From: Desulfurivibrio dismutans
GTDB taxonomy: Bacteria; Desulfobacterota; Desulfobulbia; Desulfobulbales; Desulfurivibrionaceae
Assembly (NCBI RefSeq): GCF_029210385.1
Contig: NZ_JARGDQ010000012.1
Span: 1 to 59,761 of the forward strand
DNA: 59,761 bases
Direction of reading: 5' to 3'
Shown: positions 16,874 through 26,032 of the stretch, one piece after another
How the letters are laid out: every line of letters begins with the position of its first letter
Numbering within the stretch: position 1 is the stretch's first letter
Notes under the pieces: model-generated
Database searches by the model: none
Seen by the model: the letters and a program-made list of their open reading frames with translations, nothing else
What the model was told of the DNA's origin: nothing
Position numbers and translations under genes: made by a program

Positions 16874-17686
16874 ATGAAAGTGGTATGGCCTCTTCTGGCT
16901 TTAGGTGTTCTGGCCCTGTACCTGCTGGCCTTCAGTCAGCAGGAGCGGGGGCTGGCGTCGGCGTCGGTGGAGTTGAGTCATCCGCTGCCGCCGCTGGTGC
17001 AGGAGGTCGGGCTGGGGTATCTTAAGCAACTGGGGGGCGAGATGCAGTTTGTCCGGGCCGCCGTCTTCCACGGCGGGGTGGACCCGGAGCGCGATCCCCT
17101 GGAGTACGCGGCGCCCCTGGCCGCCACCCTGGGGGCCGCGGTGCACCTGCACCCGCAATTTATCGACTCCTATTACCTGGTCCAGGCGACTTTGCCGATG
17201 CTCAACGAGCAGTACGCCCGGGAGGCCAACGATCTGCACCGGCGTGGCATGACGGCGCTGCCCGAGCGTTTCGATCTGCCCTTTTTTGCCGGCTTCAACA
17301 GCTTTTATTACCTGCAGGACCATGCCGCCGCCGCCAGTCATCTGCAGGAGGCCGCCCGGCGCCCCAAGGCCCCGGCCTGGTTTGGCCATCTGGCCGCCAC
17401 CTTGTCCGGCGAGGGCGGCGATCTTTACGGTGGCCTGCTGCTGCTGGAGGCCATGCTGGCCGGGGAGGAAGATGAATTGCGGCGGGAACGTTACCGCCAC
17501 AGTATCGTCATGTTCCAGCGGGCGATTGCGGTGCAGGAGGCCGTCGAGGCATATCGCGCCCGTCATGGCCGGCCGCCGGCCGAACTGGCCGAACTGGTGC
17601 CCGACTACCTGGCCGGTCTGCCCGAGTTCGAGTCGCCTTTCCGCCTTTCCTGGGAGCCGCCGGAGCTGCGCTTGCTGCGCCGCTAA
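16874..17686 (+). CDS. Membrane-anchored protein of unknown function following the ABC transporter
   Basis: The 270-residue protein has one N-terminal hydrophobic segment (about 4-20) without a clear cleavage site, so it is probably an inner-membrane-anchored periplasmic protein. The rest is helical and may form TPR-like pairs (AAVHLHPQFIDSYYLVQATLPML, FNSFYYLQDHAAAASHLQEAARRP). A C-terminal part, VEAYRARHGRPPAELAELVPDYLAGLPE, resembles the tail of some pseudopilin or GspG-like proteins. By position it could correspond to PilG of the Myxococcus PilGHI transporter, but I do not recognise it with certainty. A long hairpin separates it from the permease gene. Confidence 0.75.
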   Translation: MKVVWPLLALGVLALYLLAFSQQERGLASASVELSHPLPPLVQEVGLGYLKQLGGEMQFVRAAVFHGGVDPERDPLEYAAPLAATLGAAVHLHPQFIDSYYLVQATLPMLNEQYAREANDLHRRGMTALPERFDLPFFAGFNSFYYLQDHAAAASHLQEAARRPKAPAWFGHLAATLSGEGGDLYGGLLLLEAMLAGEEDELRRERYRHSIVMFQRAIAVQEAVEAYRARHGRPPAELAELVPDYLAGLPEFESPFRLSWEPPELRLLRR

Positions 17687-17788
17687 CAAGGCGAGCCAGC
17701 GATGTCTGCGGCCGAGATAAAGATGGGCAAAGATGGGAGCAGATCTGTGTGGCGCATCTTTGGGGAGAAACCTTGATGGGGATAGACA

Positions 17789-18001
17789 ATGCCTGCGGCA
17801 AGTAAGGTCAAGGTGTTGCTGGACACCTATGAATGCAACGGTTGCGGTGGTTGTGCCGAGCTCTGCCCGGAGGTTTTTCGCATGGATGAAACCGGGGAGA
17901 AGGCCGAACTGCTGAAGGCCGACTGCCGCCCGTTGACCCCGGAGCTGGCTGAGGCGGTAAAAATGTGCGCCCAGCAGTGCATCGAGCTGGAAACCTGCTA
18001 G
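17789..18001 (+). CDS. Single-cluster 4Fe-4S ferredoxin
   Basis: This 70-residue protein has CNGCGGCAELCP at residues 16-27, supplying three cluster cysteines and an extra one, with a further CAQQC near residue 60. The pattern fits a small one-[4Fe-4S] ferredoxin of the Desulfovibrio I or Thermotoga kind, an electron carrier in the cytoplasm. GGGGA lies nine bases before the ATG. The gene end overlaps the end of the convergent VTT-domain gene by four bases. Confidence 0.9.
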   Translation: MPAASKVKVLLDTYECNGCGGCAELCPEVFRMDETGEKAELLKADCRPLTPELAEAVKMCAQQCIELETC

Positions 18002-18606
18002 AGCATGGTTTTGAAGACCACAAAACCGCCGATCAGCAGGACCAGGAAGATGATGGTCAGCAGGTTGAAGTAGCGTTCGATGAAGCTGCGGATGGCCGGG
18101 CCGAAGTAATAAATGAAGGCCGCCACCATGAAAAAGCGGGCGCCGCGGGAGATCAGCGAGGCCAGGCAGAAGGTGGCGAAGTTGAGTTCAAAGGCCCCGG
18201 CGGTCAGGGTGAAGAGCTTGTAGGGCAGGGGGGTGAAGCCGGCGGCGCCCACCGCCCAGGCGTCGTAACGCTGGTACAGGGCCTGGACCTGCAGGTACTG
18301 GTCGGCCATGCCGTAAAAGGCAATGACCTGGTGGCCGATCAGCTCCATGAAAAAATAACCCAGGCCGTAGCCCAGCATGCCGCCCAGTACCGAGCCCGCC
18401 GTGCAGATCAGGGCAAAGCGGAAGGCTTTGGCGGGGACGGCGATGGCCAGGGCCATGAGAAAAACATCCGGCGGAATGGGAAAGACCGAAGACTCCACCA
18501 CCGCCACCCAGAACAGCACCCAGACGCCGCCGGGTTTGCTCATCAGGTACAGGCAGTAATCGTACAGGCGCCTTAACGGGCCGCGCCGGCTTGACTCCTC
18601 ACTCAT
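17998..18606 (-). CDS. YqaA/DedA-like VTT-domain membrane protein
   Basis: The 202-residue membrane protein has the SNARE-associated/VTT pattern: [20 protein letters not shown], then [16 protein letters not shown], and [17 protein letters not shown] with re-entrant loops, followed by two C-terminal hydrophobic helices. Such proteins are linked to lipid carrier or phospholipid translocation across the inner membrane. The YqaA subgroup fits the order of motifs and the size. Its start overlaps the pcm stop by four bases. Confidence 0.88.
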   Translation of the reverse strand: MSEESSRRGPLRRLYDYCLYLMSKPGGVWVLFWVAVVESSVFPIPPDVFLMALAIAVPAKAFRFALICTAGSVLGGMLGYGLGYFFMELIGHQVIAFYGMADQYLQVQALYQRYDAWAVGAAGFTPLPYKLFTLTAGAFELNFATFCLASLISRGARFFMVAAFIYYFGPAIRSFIERYFNLLTIIFLVLLIGGFVVFKTML

Positions 18607-19256
18607 GAGTCATGTTGCCAACCGTGGGCCCCCAGCAGTTTGACAAAACGGACCTGTTCCGCCACCCGGCTGGTGACCTCGCCGCCTTCCTTGCGGACCA
18701 CGGTCAGGGCCTGCAGGTCGCGGTCGCCCACCGGAATAACCAAGATGCCGGGGTCGGCCAGTTGTGCCACCAGGGGTTCGGGAACCCGGGGGCCGCTGGC
18801 GGTGACGATGATCCGGTCAAAGGGGGCGTGTTCCGGCCAGCCTTCGGTGCCGTCGTCGGCCTTGCTTAAGATATGGAAAAAATGCAGCCGGTCGAAGGTG
18901 CGACGGGCCCGGGCCAGCAGGTTTTTGATCCGCTCCACGGTGTAGACCTGGGCCCCCATGGCGGCCAGTACCGCCGCCTGGTAGCCGCAGCCGGTGCCGA
19001 TCTCCAGTACCCGGTGGTGGGGTTGCAGCTCCAGCAGTTGGGTCATCAGGGCGACGATGTAAGGCTGGGAAATGGTCTGACCCTCGCCGATGGGCAGGGG
19101 GAAATCGCCGTAGGCCTGGGGCCGCAGGGCCTCCTCGACAAAGAGATGGCGCGGGACGGCGGCCATGGCTTCCAATACCGCGGGGTCATTAACCCCACGG
19201 GGGATCAGTTGCTCCTCCACCATGCGCTGCCGGGTTTTCTCGTAGCCGTTGTTCAT
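18603..19256 (-). CDS. pcm: Protein-L-isoaspartate O-methyltransferase
   Basis: This 217-residue SAM-dependent enzyme repairs isoaspartyl damage in proteins. It shows the family N-terminus [29 protein letters not shown], the substrate loop [23 protein letters not shown], and SAM motif [17 protein letters not shown], followed by YTVERI. Overlaps of four bases with both neighbours mark an operon of lipoprotein, pcm and VTT protein. Confidence 0.95.
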   Translation of the reverse strand: MNNGYEKTRQRMVEEQLIPRGVNDPAVLEAMAAVPRHLFVEEALRPQAYGDFPLPIGEGQTISQPYIVALMTQLLELQPHHRVLEIGTGCGYQAAVLAAMGAQVYTVERIKNLLARARRTFDRLHFFHILSKADDGTEGWPEHAPFDRIIVTASGPRVPEPLVAQLADPGILVIPVGDRDLQALTVVRKEGGEVTSRVAEQVRFVKLLGAHGWQHDS

Positions 19257-19660
19257 GGGGCCAATTCCGGGATCTGCCTGGGGTCATCCCGCAAACGTCG
19301 AAACTCCTCGGCGCTCAGGAGCCGGTAGGCCAGGTTGCTGACCCGCCCGTCGTGGAGGGTGACCACCGCCAGGTGAAAATCCTCGTTGCCCAGCCAGCTA
19401 AAGAGCAGGCTGCGCTTCATCCGGCTTTGGCGATGCTCCAGGTAAAGCAATTCGGCGCCGCCGTCGGCCAGGCTGCGGCGGTGGTCCGGCGGGCCCATCA
19501 TGGCCAGTACTTCCTGTTCGCGGTCGCCCCGCTCCAGCATGCTGATGTCGGAGGCCAGATGGCGGACCTGGTGGGTGCGGCCGGCGCAAGCGGCGACGGT
19601 CAGAAGAATCAGTGAAATCAGGCCCAAAATCAGGGTCCGGCGGTAAACAGCAGGCATCAA
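19253..19660 (-). CDS. Small SmpA/OmlA-like lipoprotein
   Basis: The 135-residue protein starts with a signal sequence ending in TVAAC, a lipobox. The mature part has [37 protein letters not shown], which fits the SmpA/OmlA (BamE-like) fold in which a loop 'G-x-P' follows the first helix. The last part, [14 protein letters not shown], agrees with this. The assignment is to a fold class only; it is probably an outer-membrane lipoprotein. Confidence 0.78.
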   Translation of the reverse strand: MMPAVYRRTLILGLISLILLTVAACAGRTHQVRHLASDISMLERGDREQEVLAMMGPPDHRRSLADGGAELLYLEHRQSRMKRSLLFSWLGNEDFHLAVVTLHDGRVSNLAYRLLSAEEFRRLRDDPRQIPELAP

Positions 19661-19720
19661 CTACTCCTTATAATCAAGGGTTTTGGGTCCAGGGTATCCC
19701 CGGCTACCGCCGAGGAGTAA

Positions 19721-19821
19721 GCGCCCGCGGGGTGCCCCAGATTGCGACAAGCAGCCCGGTGCCGCGCACATCAGTACGCCAGCCGGGCTGATCGCCGCAA
19801 GGTGGGGTGCCCCGCGGGCGC
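19721..19821 (+). repeat. Long hairpin repeat, copy B
   Basis: The outer arms GCGCCCGCGGGG (19721-19732) and CCCCGCGGGCGC (19810-19821) are perfect complements. They are followed by the TG/TG step, CCCCA/TGGGG and TTGCG/CGCAA. It lies upstream of the lipoprotein operon and the tRNA-Phe promoter. Confidence 0.85.
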
Positions 19822-19934
19822 TACAGCGCCGCCGTCAAAATAGTCGGATAGTCAAGCTTTGGCAACCGGATAAAGCGGTCCGGCGATCAGGGTCATGATC
19901 CCAGTGAATATTATCGCCGCCGGCGAGAAAAAGC

Positions 19935-19963
19935 TTGACATTCCGTCGGCATTTCAATAAATA
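19935..19963 (+). promoter_or_regulatory. Sigma-70 promoter of tRNA-Phe
   Basis: TTGACA at 19935-19940 and TAAATA at 19958-19963 are separated by 17 bases, close to the sigma-70 consensus. The predicted start is about 20 bases before the tRNA. Confidence 0.75.
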
Positions 19964-19991
19964 GACTCTTCTCGTTTCCATAAACGAGCCT

Positions 19992-20067
19992 GCCGGGATA
20001 GCTCAGTCGGTAGAGCATCGGACTGAAAATCCGAGTGTCCCTGGTTCGAATCCTGGTCCCGGCACCA
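19992..20067 (+). tRNA. tRNA-Phe (GAA)
   Basis: The 76-nt sequence starts GCCGGGA and ends TCCCGGCACCA, with D-arm GCTC..GAGC, anticodon stem-loop CGGACTGAAAATCCG and T-arm CTGGTTCGAATCCTG. The anticodon is GAA. CCA is encoded. A sigma-70 promoter precedes it and a strong terminator follows. Confidence 0.98.
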
Positions 20068-20077
20068 AGGTACAGAC

Positions 20078-20118
20078 AAGCCCGCCCTTCCGCCTGACGG
20101 GAAGGCGGGCTTTCTTTG
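20078..20118 (+). terminator. Terminator after tRNA-Phe
   Basis: AAGCCCGCC..CTTCC pairs with GGAAGGCGGGCTT around a short loop, followed by TCTTTG, 11 bases after the tRNA. Confidence 0.85.
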
Positions 20119-20135
20119 ATCGCATTGAAGGATAC

Positions 20136-20212
20136 GCAGCACCGCATCTTGCGGCGATTGGCCCGGCTGGTGCACGCGGCGCCGTTCCGCTTGCCGCAAC
20201 CTGGGGCACTGC
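20136..20212 (-). repeat. Long hairpin repeat, copy C
   Basis: On the minus strand this element has the family order GCAG, TG/TG, CCCCA, TTGCGGCAAGCGG, then GCCGGGC..ATCGCCGCAA and CTGC. The outer arms are much shorter than in copies A, B and D. It lies between the tRNA-Phe terminator and fusA. Confidence 0.75.
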
Positions 20213-20287
20213 TTAATCTTTCAATGACGGCATAATGCCAATACGGCATACTGCGAAAATATTCACGAAGTAAACGAGGAAAGCACC

Positions 20288-22375
20288 ATGAGAGACCTGG
20301 CCAAAGCCCGTAATATTGGAATCAGCGCCCACATCGACTCGGGCAAGACCACCCTGACCGAGCGTATTCTTTTTTATACCCAGCGGATTCATGCCATCCA
20401 CGAGGTTCGCGGCAAGGACGGGGTCGGCGCCACCATGGACTCCATGGAACTGGAGCGGGAGCGCGGGATTACCATCGCTTCGGCGGCCACCTTCTGCGAC
20501 TGGAAGGACTATACCATTAACATCATCGACACCCCCGGCCATGTCGACTTCACCATCGAGGTGGAGCGAGCCCTGCGGGTGCTGGACGGCGCCATCCTGG
20601 TGCTCTGCTCGGTGGGCGGGGTACAGTCCCAGAGTATCACCGTCAACCGGCAGATGACCCGTTACCGGGTGCCGCGCATGGCCTTCATCAACAAGTGCGA
20701 CCGCACCGGCGCCAATCCCGACCGGGTGACCCAGCAGTTGCGCGACAAGCTCAACCTCAACGCCGTGCCCCTGCAGGTACCCATCGGCCTGGAAAGCGAC
20801 CTGGCCGGAGTGGTGGACTTGGTGAGCATGAAGGCCCTGTACTTTGAGGGTGACCAGGGCGAGATTATCCGCGAGGCGGAAATTCCCGACAACCTGAGCG
20901 AGGAAGTAGCAACTAAGCGCGAGGCCCTGCTGGACGCCGCCTCCATGTTTTCCGACGAACTGATGGAAGCGATTCTGGAAGGCGAGCCCAACGAAGAGAT
21001 GATCCGAGCTGCCATCCGCAAGGGCACCCTGGCCCGGGAACTGACCCCGGTGCTGGTGGGTTCGGCCTACAAAAATAAAGGCATCCAGCCGCTGCTGGAC
21101 GCCGTCACCTATTATTTGCCCAATCCCCAGGAGGTCACCAACTACGCCCTGGACCTGAACAACGAGGAGGCCGAGTTTCGGGTGACCAACGATCCCAAGG
21201 ATCCCCTCATCGCCCTGGCCTTCAAACTGGAGGACGGCCGTTACGGTCAGCTTACCTACCTGCGCACCTACCAGGGAACCATGAGGAAAGGCGACAGCAT
21301 CGTCAACATTCGCACCGGTAAGAAGATCAAGGTGGGTCGCTTGGTGCGGATGCACGCCGACCAGATGGAGGATATCGAGGAAACCGGCGCCGGCGACATT
21401 GTCGCCCTGTTCGGGGTGGACTGTGCCTCCGGTGACACCTTCACCGACGGCAGCGTCAACTACTCCATGAGCTCCATGCACGTGCCGGCTCCGGTTATCT
21501 CCCTGGCCATCCGGCCGGTGGACAACAAGGCCCAGGGCAACATGTCCAAGGCCCTCAACCGCTTCACCAAAGAAGACCCCACCTTTAAAACTTTTGTTGA
21601 TACCGAGACCAACGAGACCATCATCTCCGGCATGGGTGAGCTGCACCTGGAAGTATACATCGAGCGGATGAAACGGGAGTACAAGGCCGAAGTGGAGGTG
21701 GGCGCCCCCCAGGTGGCCTACCGCGAAACCGTGACCCAGAAGGCCGAGTTCAACTACACCCACAAGAAACAGACCGGTGGCAGTGGCCAGTTCGGCCGGG
21801 TGGCCGGTTACCTGGAGCCCCTGGAAGAGGGCGAATACGAGTTTGTCGACAAGATTGTCGGCGGCGTAATCCCCAGGGAGTTCATCAGCTCCTGTGACAA
21901 GGGTTTCCAAAAGGCCATGGCTAAGGGTTCGCTGGTGGGTGCTCCCATCACCGGCATCCGCTGCGTGATCAACGATGGGTCATCCCACGCCGTGGACTCC
22001 TCCGACGTGGCCTTCCAGCAGGCGGCTCTGGGGGCCTTCCGGGACGGTTATCTCAAGGCCAAGCCGGTGATCATGGAGCCCATCATGAAGGTGGCGGTGG
22101 AAGGCCCCACCGAGTTCCAGGGCGGGATCATGGGCAGTCTCAATCAGCGCCGGGGCATGATCATCGGCACCACCGAGGAAGAAGATTACACGGTGGTGGA
22201 GGCCGAGGTGCCGCTGTCCGAGATGTTCGGTTACTCCACCGATCTGCGCTCCTTGACCCAGGGCAAGGCGGAGTTTACCATGGAGTTTGCCGCCTACCGG
22301 CCGGTGCCCAAGAGCGTGGCCGAAGAGCTGGTCGCCAAGGCCAAGAAAGAAAAGGAACAACAGGATAAAAAATAG
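20288..22375 (+). CDS. fusA: Elongation factor G (variant P-loop, spd/mitochondrial-type)
   Basis: This 695-residue translational GTPase moves tRNAs and mRNA through the ribosome. The G1 motif is AHIDSGKTT (14-22), with Ser instead of the usual Ala. G2 region [11 protein letters not shown]3 DTPGHVDF and G4 NKCD are intact, and domains II-V follow with [17 protein letters not shown] and [13 protein letters not shown]-like [29 protein letters not shown] is known from mitochondrial EFG1 and its bacterial relatives in spirochaetes, planctomycetes and deltaproteobacteria (spdEFG1). It may therefore be a specialised translocase with a second EF-G elsewhere. No str operon genes surround it. A P-loop gene follows after 11 bases. 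Confidence 0.95.
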   Translation: MRDLAKARNIGISAHIDSGKTTLTERILFYTQRIHAIHEVRGKDGVGATMDSMELERERGITIASAATFCDWKDYTINIIDTPGHVDFTIEVERALRVLDGAILVLCSVGGVQSQSITVNRQMTRYRVPRMAFINKCDRTGANPDRVTQQLRDKLNLNAVPLQVPIGLESDLAGVVDLVSMKALYFEGDQGEIIREAEIPDNLSEEVATKREALLDAASMFSDELMEAILEGEPNEEMIRAAIRKGTLARELTPVLVGSAYKNKGIQPLLDAVTYYLPNPQEVTNYALDLNNEEAEFRVTNDPKDPLIALAFKLEDGRYGQLTYLRTYQGTMRKGDSIVNIRTGKKIKVGRLVRMHADQMEDIEETGAGDIVALFGVDCASGDTFTDGSVNYSMSSMHVPAPVISLAIRPVDNKAQGNMSKALNRFTKEDPTFKTFVDTETNETIISGMGELHLEVYIERMKREYKAEVEVGAPQVAYRETVTQKAEFNYTHKKQTGGSGQFGRVAGYLEPLEEGEYEFVDKIVGGVIPREFISSCDKGFQKAMAKGSLVGAPITGIRCVINDGSSHAVDSSDVAFQQAALGAFRDGYLKAKPVIMEPIMKVAVEGPTEFQGGIMGSLNQRRGMIIGTTEEEDYTVVEAEVPLSEMFGYSTDLRSLTQGKAEFTMEFAAYRPVPKSVAEELVAKAKKEKEQQDKK

Positions 22376-22386
22376 GAGACCCCATC

Positions 22387-23094
22387 ATGCTTAAGCAGGA
22401 ATTGATTGCCAAGAACCCGATTCGTCACCTGAAAGCCGGGTCCGAAGGCCAGGCCCGCGCGCAGATGGGGCTGGTCATGGCCCGGGCGGGGCTGGGCAAA
22501 ACCGCCATGCTGGTGCAGATCGCCCTGGATTCGCTGCTCAACGGCAAGCAGGTGATTCACGTCAGTATCGGCCAGAGCCTGGAAAAAACCCGCATCTGGT
22601 ACGATGACATCTTCAAGGACATCGTTGAAGGCTGTAAGTTGGCCAGCCCCTACGAGATTTACGACGAAATCATGCGTAACCGGATGATCATGACTTTCAA
22701 GGAGTCATCCTTCAGCCGGGCCCGCCTGGAAGAACGCCTCAACGACCTGGTTTACCAGAACCTGATCCGCCCTGGCTGCATGGTGGTGGACGGTTATGAC
22801 TTTACCGTCGTCGATCACCAAACCCTGCAAGACCTTGGAGAAATGGCCAGGGCCATGGACCTGGAGGTCTGGTTTTCAGCAGTCAGCCACCAGGAAGATG
22901 AAGAGGCCAAGGGTGGAGGGGTGCCGGCGCCATGTCACGAGGTGGCCGATTTGTTCGACACCGTGGTGTTGCTGCAGCCGGCCGCCGGCAGCGAGTGCAT
23001 CGACCTCAACATCCTCAAGGATACCACCGGCAAGGCCGGGGACAGGGTGCTGCAGCTGGATCCGATCACCTTCATGGTCAAAGAAGGTTGTTAG
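22387..23094 (+). CDS. RecA/KaiC-like P-loop ATPase of unknown function
   Basis: The 235-residue protein has a Walker A variant RAGLGKTA near residues 33-40 and a Walker B-like hydrophobic strand CMVVDGYDF. The beginning, GLVMARAGLGKTAMLVQIALDSLLNGKQVIHVSIGQS, is typical of RecA/DnaB/KaiC-type ATPases. Towards the end, VADLFDTVVLLQPAAGSECIDLNILKD resembles the C-terminal strand pair of such domains. Its start follows fusA by 11 bases after a GGAG motif, so the two are co-transcribed. I do not recognise its substrate or partner. Confidence 0.8.
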   Translation: MLKQELIAKNPIRHLKAGSEGQARAQMGLVMARAGLGKTAMLVQIALDSLLNGKQVIHVSIGQSLEKTRIWYDDIFKDIVEGCKLASPYEIYDEIMRNRMIMTFKESSFSRARLEERLNDLVYQNLIRPGCMVVDGYDFTVVDHQTLQDLGEMARAMDLEVWFSAVSHQEDEEAKGGGVPAPCHEVADLFDTVVLLQPAAGSECIDLNILKDTTGKAGDRVLQLDPITFMVKEGC

Positions 23095-23124
23095 TTCAGT
23101 GGGTGGCATGGCCGTCCACTGAAC
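23094..23124 (+). terminator. Hairpin after the P-loop ATPase gene
   Basis: GTTCAGTGG (23094-23102) and CCACTGAAC (23116-23124) pair perfectly directly after the stop codon. No T-run follows, so termination by this hairpin alone is uncertain. Confidence 0.5.
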
Positions 23125-23131
23125 GATAATT

Positions 23132-23226
23132 GTCGGCGTCGCAAAAAGCGGCGCCGTCGACTGGGCACGCTTGGTAACTGCTTGTTTTCGCATTCCCGAC
23201 CAACCTGCTTGGCGGTTTTTTGCGAC
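23132..23226 (-). repeat. Diverged inverted copy of the 107-bp repeat unit
   Basis: Read on the minus strand, this segment matches the unit at 13640-13960: GCAAAAAACCGCCA, then GTTGGTCGG, AACAAGCAGTTACCAAGCGTGCCCAGTCG and GCGCCGCTTTTTGCG, with several substitutions. The segment runs from one CGCAAAAAA-type end to the other, which suggests a single unit is the mobile or transferable form. Confidence 0.85.
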
Positions 23227-23301
23227 ATCATCATAATTAGCTGTGGCAAGTGGGGGCGGGTTTTGCCGTCCGGCCCCCTTTATGTTTTTGGGGTGGGTGC
23301 T

Positions 23302-24069
23302 ATGAAGTTTCGGCCTTGTATTGATTTGCATGAGGGCAAGGTCAAGCAGATCGTCGGCTCCACCCTTTCCGACTCCGACCAGGGTTCCCTGGCCACCAAT
23401 TTTGTCGCCGAACAGCCCCCCTCCTACTATGCCGAGCTCTATCGGCGCGATAAGCTCACCGGCGGACATGTGATCATGCTGGGGCCGGGTAACGAGGCGG
23501 CGGCGACCGATGCCCTGGCCGCCTGGCCCGGCGGCTTGCAGCTGGGCGGCGGGATCAACGCCGCCAACGCCGGCCGATGGCTCGATCGGGGTGCGGCGGC
23601 GGTTATCGTCACCTCTTATGTCTTCCGCGACGGCCAGGTGCTGGAAGAGCGTTTGCGCCACCTGGTCAAGGCCGTGGGGCGGGAGCGGCTGGTGCTGGAC
23701 CTCAGCTGCCGCCAACGCGATGGCCGCTACCTGGTGGTCACCGACCGCTGGCAAAAATTTACCTCCATGGCGGTGGACGCCGCCTCGCTTGATTACTTTT
23801 CCCGCTTCTGCAACGAATTTCTTATCCATGCGGTGGATGTGGAGGGCAAATGCGCCGGGGTGGCGGAAGATCTGCTGGAACTGCTGGCCGCCGCCACGCC
23901 CCTGCCCACAACTTACGCCGGCGGCGTAGCCACCTTGGCCGACCTTCACCGGATCAGGGAACTGGGCCGTGATCGCCTGGACGCCACCATCGGCAGCGCA
24001 CTGGACATTTTTGGTGGAAACGGGGTAATGTATCGGGATGCGGTGGCTTTCAACCAAGAGGGCCAGTGA
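23302..24069 (+). CDS. hisA: Phosphoribosylformimino-AICAR ribotide isomerase, eukaryotic-type HisA
   Basis: This 255-residue TIM barrel catalyses the fourth step of histidine synthesis, an Amadori rearrangement of ProFAR to PRFAR. The start FRPCIDLHEGKVKQIVGSTLSD with the long insertion (NFVAEQPPSYYAELYRRDKLTGGHVIML) is the plant/fungal HIS6 pattern rather than the common bacterial HisA. The phosphate motifs LGGGINAAN and TYAGGVATLADL are present, and the catalytic Asp is D9. The ATG at 23302 starts directly with this pattern. No other his genes are nearby. Confidence 0.9.
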   Translation: MKFRPCIDLHEGKVKQIVGSTLSDSDQGSLATNFVAEQPPSYYAELYRRDKLTGGHVIMLGPGNEAAATDALAAWPGGLQLGGGINAANAGRWLDRGAAAVIVTSYVFRDGQVLEERLRHLVKAVGRERLVLDLSCRQRDGRYLVVTDRWQKFTSMAVDAASLDYFSRFCNEFLIHAVDVEGKCAGVAEDLLELLAAATPLPTTYAGGVATLADLHRIRELGRDRLDATIGSALDIFGGNGVMYRDAVAFNQEGQ

Positions 24070-24165
24070 TCCCGGAGGCTCAGCCTGGAGTGGGCCCGCG
24101 TTTATCCGCCGCCGATAAGAAGTGATGCGGTTGAGCGTTTATGCCTGTTGCAGAGGGGAGGGCGA

Positions 24166-25056
24166 GTGAGCAACGCGGACCAGGAAAAAAAGATTCGCCG
24201 CTTCATCGAGCGTATGCCCAGCCTTTCCACCACCGTTACCAAGGTGCTGGATGTCTGCAATCAGCCCACTACCTCGGCCAACGATCTCAACCGGGTGATC
24301 GCCCTGGACCCGGTGCTCACCGGCCAGGTGCTCAAACTGATCAACTCCGCCTATTATTCCCTGCCTAATCAGATCGGTTCGTTGACCCGGGCCATCATCC
24401 TGCTGGGGGTCAACACCATCAAGAACCTGGCTCTGAGCACTGCGGTGCTGGGCGGGATCGGCCGTGAAGACTCTTTTCAATCCCTGGATATGGATAAGTT
24501 CTGGACTCACTCTCTGGGAGTGGGGGTGACCGCCAAGATGCTGGCCGGCCGGCGGGGGGGGCTGCGGCAGCAGCAAGAGGAATATTTTGTGGCCGGGTTG
24601 CTGCACGACCTGGGAAAAATCCCTCTCAACGCCTGTTTCCCTCAGGAGTACCGGAAGGTGCAGGAGCTGGCCGCTGTCCGGCGTCTGCCGCTGGACCGGG
24701 CCGAGGCGGCGGTGCTGGGGCTGGACCATGGCCGGGTGGGGCGGATGATCGGCGAGAAATGGCAACTCAACTCCGACCTGGTGGAACTGCTGGCTGGCCA
24801 CCATCGCGCCTCGGCCGAGGTGCGGGAAGATGTTCGTGCCCTGGCGGCCCTGGTGGCGGTGGCCGATGCCTTCATCAACCTGCGGGGGCCCGGGGCCGCA
24901 GGCAATTATTACCCCGACAAGGAAAATCTTAAGGCCCTGCTGCAGCAAGAAAAAATAAACTGGCGGGCCCTGGCCGGACTGCTGCCCGAGGTGGAGGCGG
25001 AAATCGAAAAGGCGCAGGTTTTTCTGACGGTGGCCCAGAGCAAGGAGAGCTTATGA
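24166..25056 (+). CDS. HDOD domain protein (signal output regulator)
   Basis: The 296-residue protein is mostly one HDOD domain: MPSLSTTVTKVLDVCNQPTTSANDLNRVIALDPVLTGQVLKLINSAYYSLPNQIGSLTRAIILLG, then DKFWTHSLGVGVTAKML and GLLHDLGK. HD-type residues HDLGK are present, but the family usually lacks phosphodiesterase activity and works as a protein interaction module in signalling. I chose the GTG at 24166 because GAGGGGAGGG lies directly upstream; a TTG at 24148 is the alternative. The stop overlaps the next start by four bases (ATGA). Confidence 0.88.
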   Translation: MSNADQEKKIRRFIERMPSLSTTVTKVLDVCNQPTTSANDLNRVIALDPVLTGQVLKLINSAYYSLPNQIGSLTRAIILLGVNTIKNLALSTAVLGGIGREDSFQSLDMDKFWTHSLGVGVTAKMLAGRRGGLRQQQEEYFVAGLLHDLGKIPLNACFPQEYRKVQELAAVRRLPLDRAEAAVLGLDHGRVGRMIGEKWQLNSDLVELLAGHHRASAEVREDVRALAALVAVADAFINLRGPGAAGNYYPDKENLKALLQQEKINWRALAGLLPEVEAEIEKAQVFLTVAQSKESL

Positions 25057-25979
25057 ATAAGAAGATCAAGTTAAAATTCTGGGGGGTGCGGGGGTCGGTG
25101 CCCTGTCCGGGGGCGGAAACCGTGCGCTACGGCGGTAATACCGCCTGCCTGGAGATCCGCTTTCCCGAACTGGATGATCGCCTGCTGATCATCGACGCCG
25201 GCAGCGGCCTGCGCAGTCTGGGCAACCAGATGATGGCCAAGGATTTTGTGCAGGGCCCCATTGACGCCTCCATCTTCCTCACCCACACCCACTGGGACCA
25301 CATCATGGGCTTTCCTTTTTTCGTGCCCATCTACGTGCCGGGCAACAAGCTCACCATTTACGGGCCGGTGAGCTACGAGGAAGATACCCTGCAGGGCATT
25401 GTCGGTGGGCAGTTAACCTACCGCTACTTTCCAGTGCGGGAGGCGGAACTGGCCGCCGATATCAATTATGTGGAACTGAAGGAAGGGCGACTGGACCTGG
25501 GTGACGGGATCACGCTGGTGACCAGATATCTCAATCACCCCGTGCTCTGTCTGGGGTACCGCATCGAGTTCGGCGGCCGGGTGCTGTGCACCGCTTATGA
25601 TACCGAACCCTACCGCAACCTCTTTGTGACCGATCCCGCCGACCCCGGCTACGATGCCGAAATGGCCAGGGAGGGGGAAGAGGTGGCGGCGGATCAGAAC
25701 CGGCTCCAGCAAGATTTTTTTGCCGGGGCCGATCTGTTGATTCACGACAGCCAGTACACCGAAAAGGAGTACCGGGTCGGCAAGCTGGGCTGGGGTCATT
25801 CCAGCTTCGAGCACGCCATTGCCGTGGCGCGTCGGGCCGAAGTAAAGCGCCTGGCCCTTTTTCATCACGATCCCGAACGCACCGACGACCAGTTGGATCA
25901 ACTGGCCGCCGACTACTGCGGTGGCCAGGAAGGCCCGGATATTTTCATGGCCCGGGAGGGTATGGAGGTGGAGATCTGA
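25053..25979 (+). CDS. Metallo-beta-lactamase fold hydrolase
   Basis: This 308-residue protein has FWGVRGSVPCPG and YGGNTACLEI at the start and the metal motif THTHWDHIMGFPFF near residues 77-90. Later it has YLNHPVLCLGYRI, a metal-binding Asp in AYDTEPY, and LFHHDPERTD. The order resembles MBL proteins related to RNase Z or the PhnP group that are often found next to signalling genes. The target could be a phosphodiester or cyclic nucleotide; this is not resolvable here. It is translationally coupled to the HDOD gene, suggesting a shared signalling role. Confidence 0.87.
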   Translation: MNKKIKLKFWGVRGSVPCPGAETVRYGGNTACLEIRFPELDDRLLIIDAGSGLRSLGNQMMAKDFVQGPIDASIFLTHTHWDHIMGFPFFVPIYVPGNKLTIYGPVSYEEDTLQGIVGGQLTYRYFPVREAELAADINYVELKEGRLDLGDGITLVTRYLNHPVLCLGYRIEFGGRVLCTAYDTEPYRNLFVTDPADPGYDAEMAREGEEVAADQNRLQQDFFAGADLLIHDSQYTEKEYRVGKLGWGHSSFEHAIAVARRAEVKRLALFHHDPERTDDQLDQLAADYCGGQEGPDIFMAREGMEVEI

Positions 25980-26032
25980 ACCGTTAAAAAAAAGACTGGA
26001 CAAACCAGGAGTTATTGCCGAAAAGATAAGCA

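Noticed and set aside
20213-21910. 565-codon minus-strand frame
   Set aside because: Antisense to fusA; high GC at third positions of fusA creates open antisense frames.
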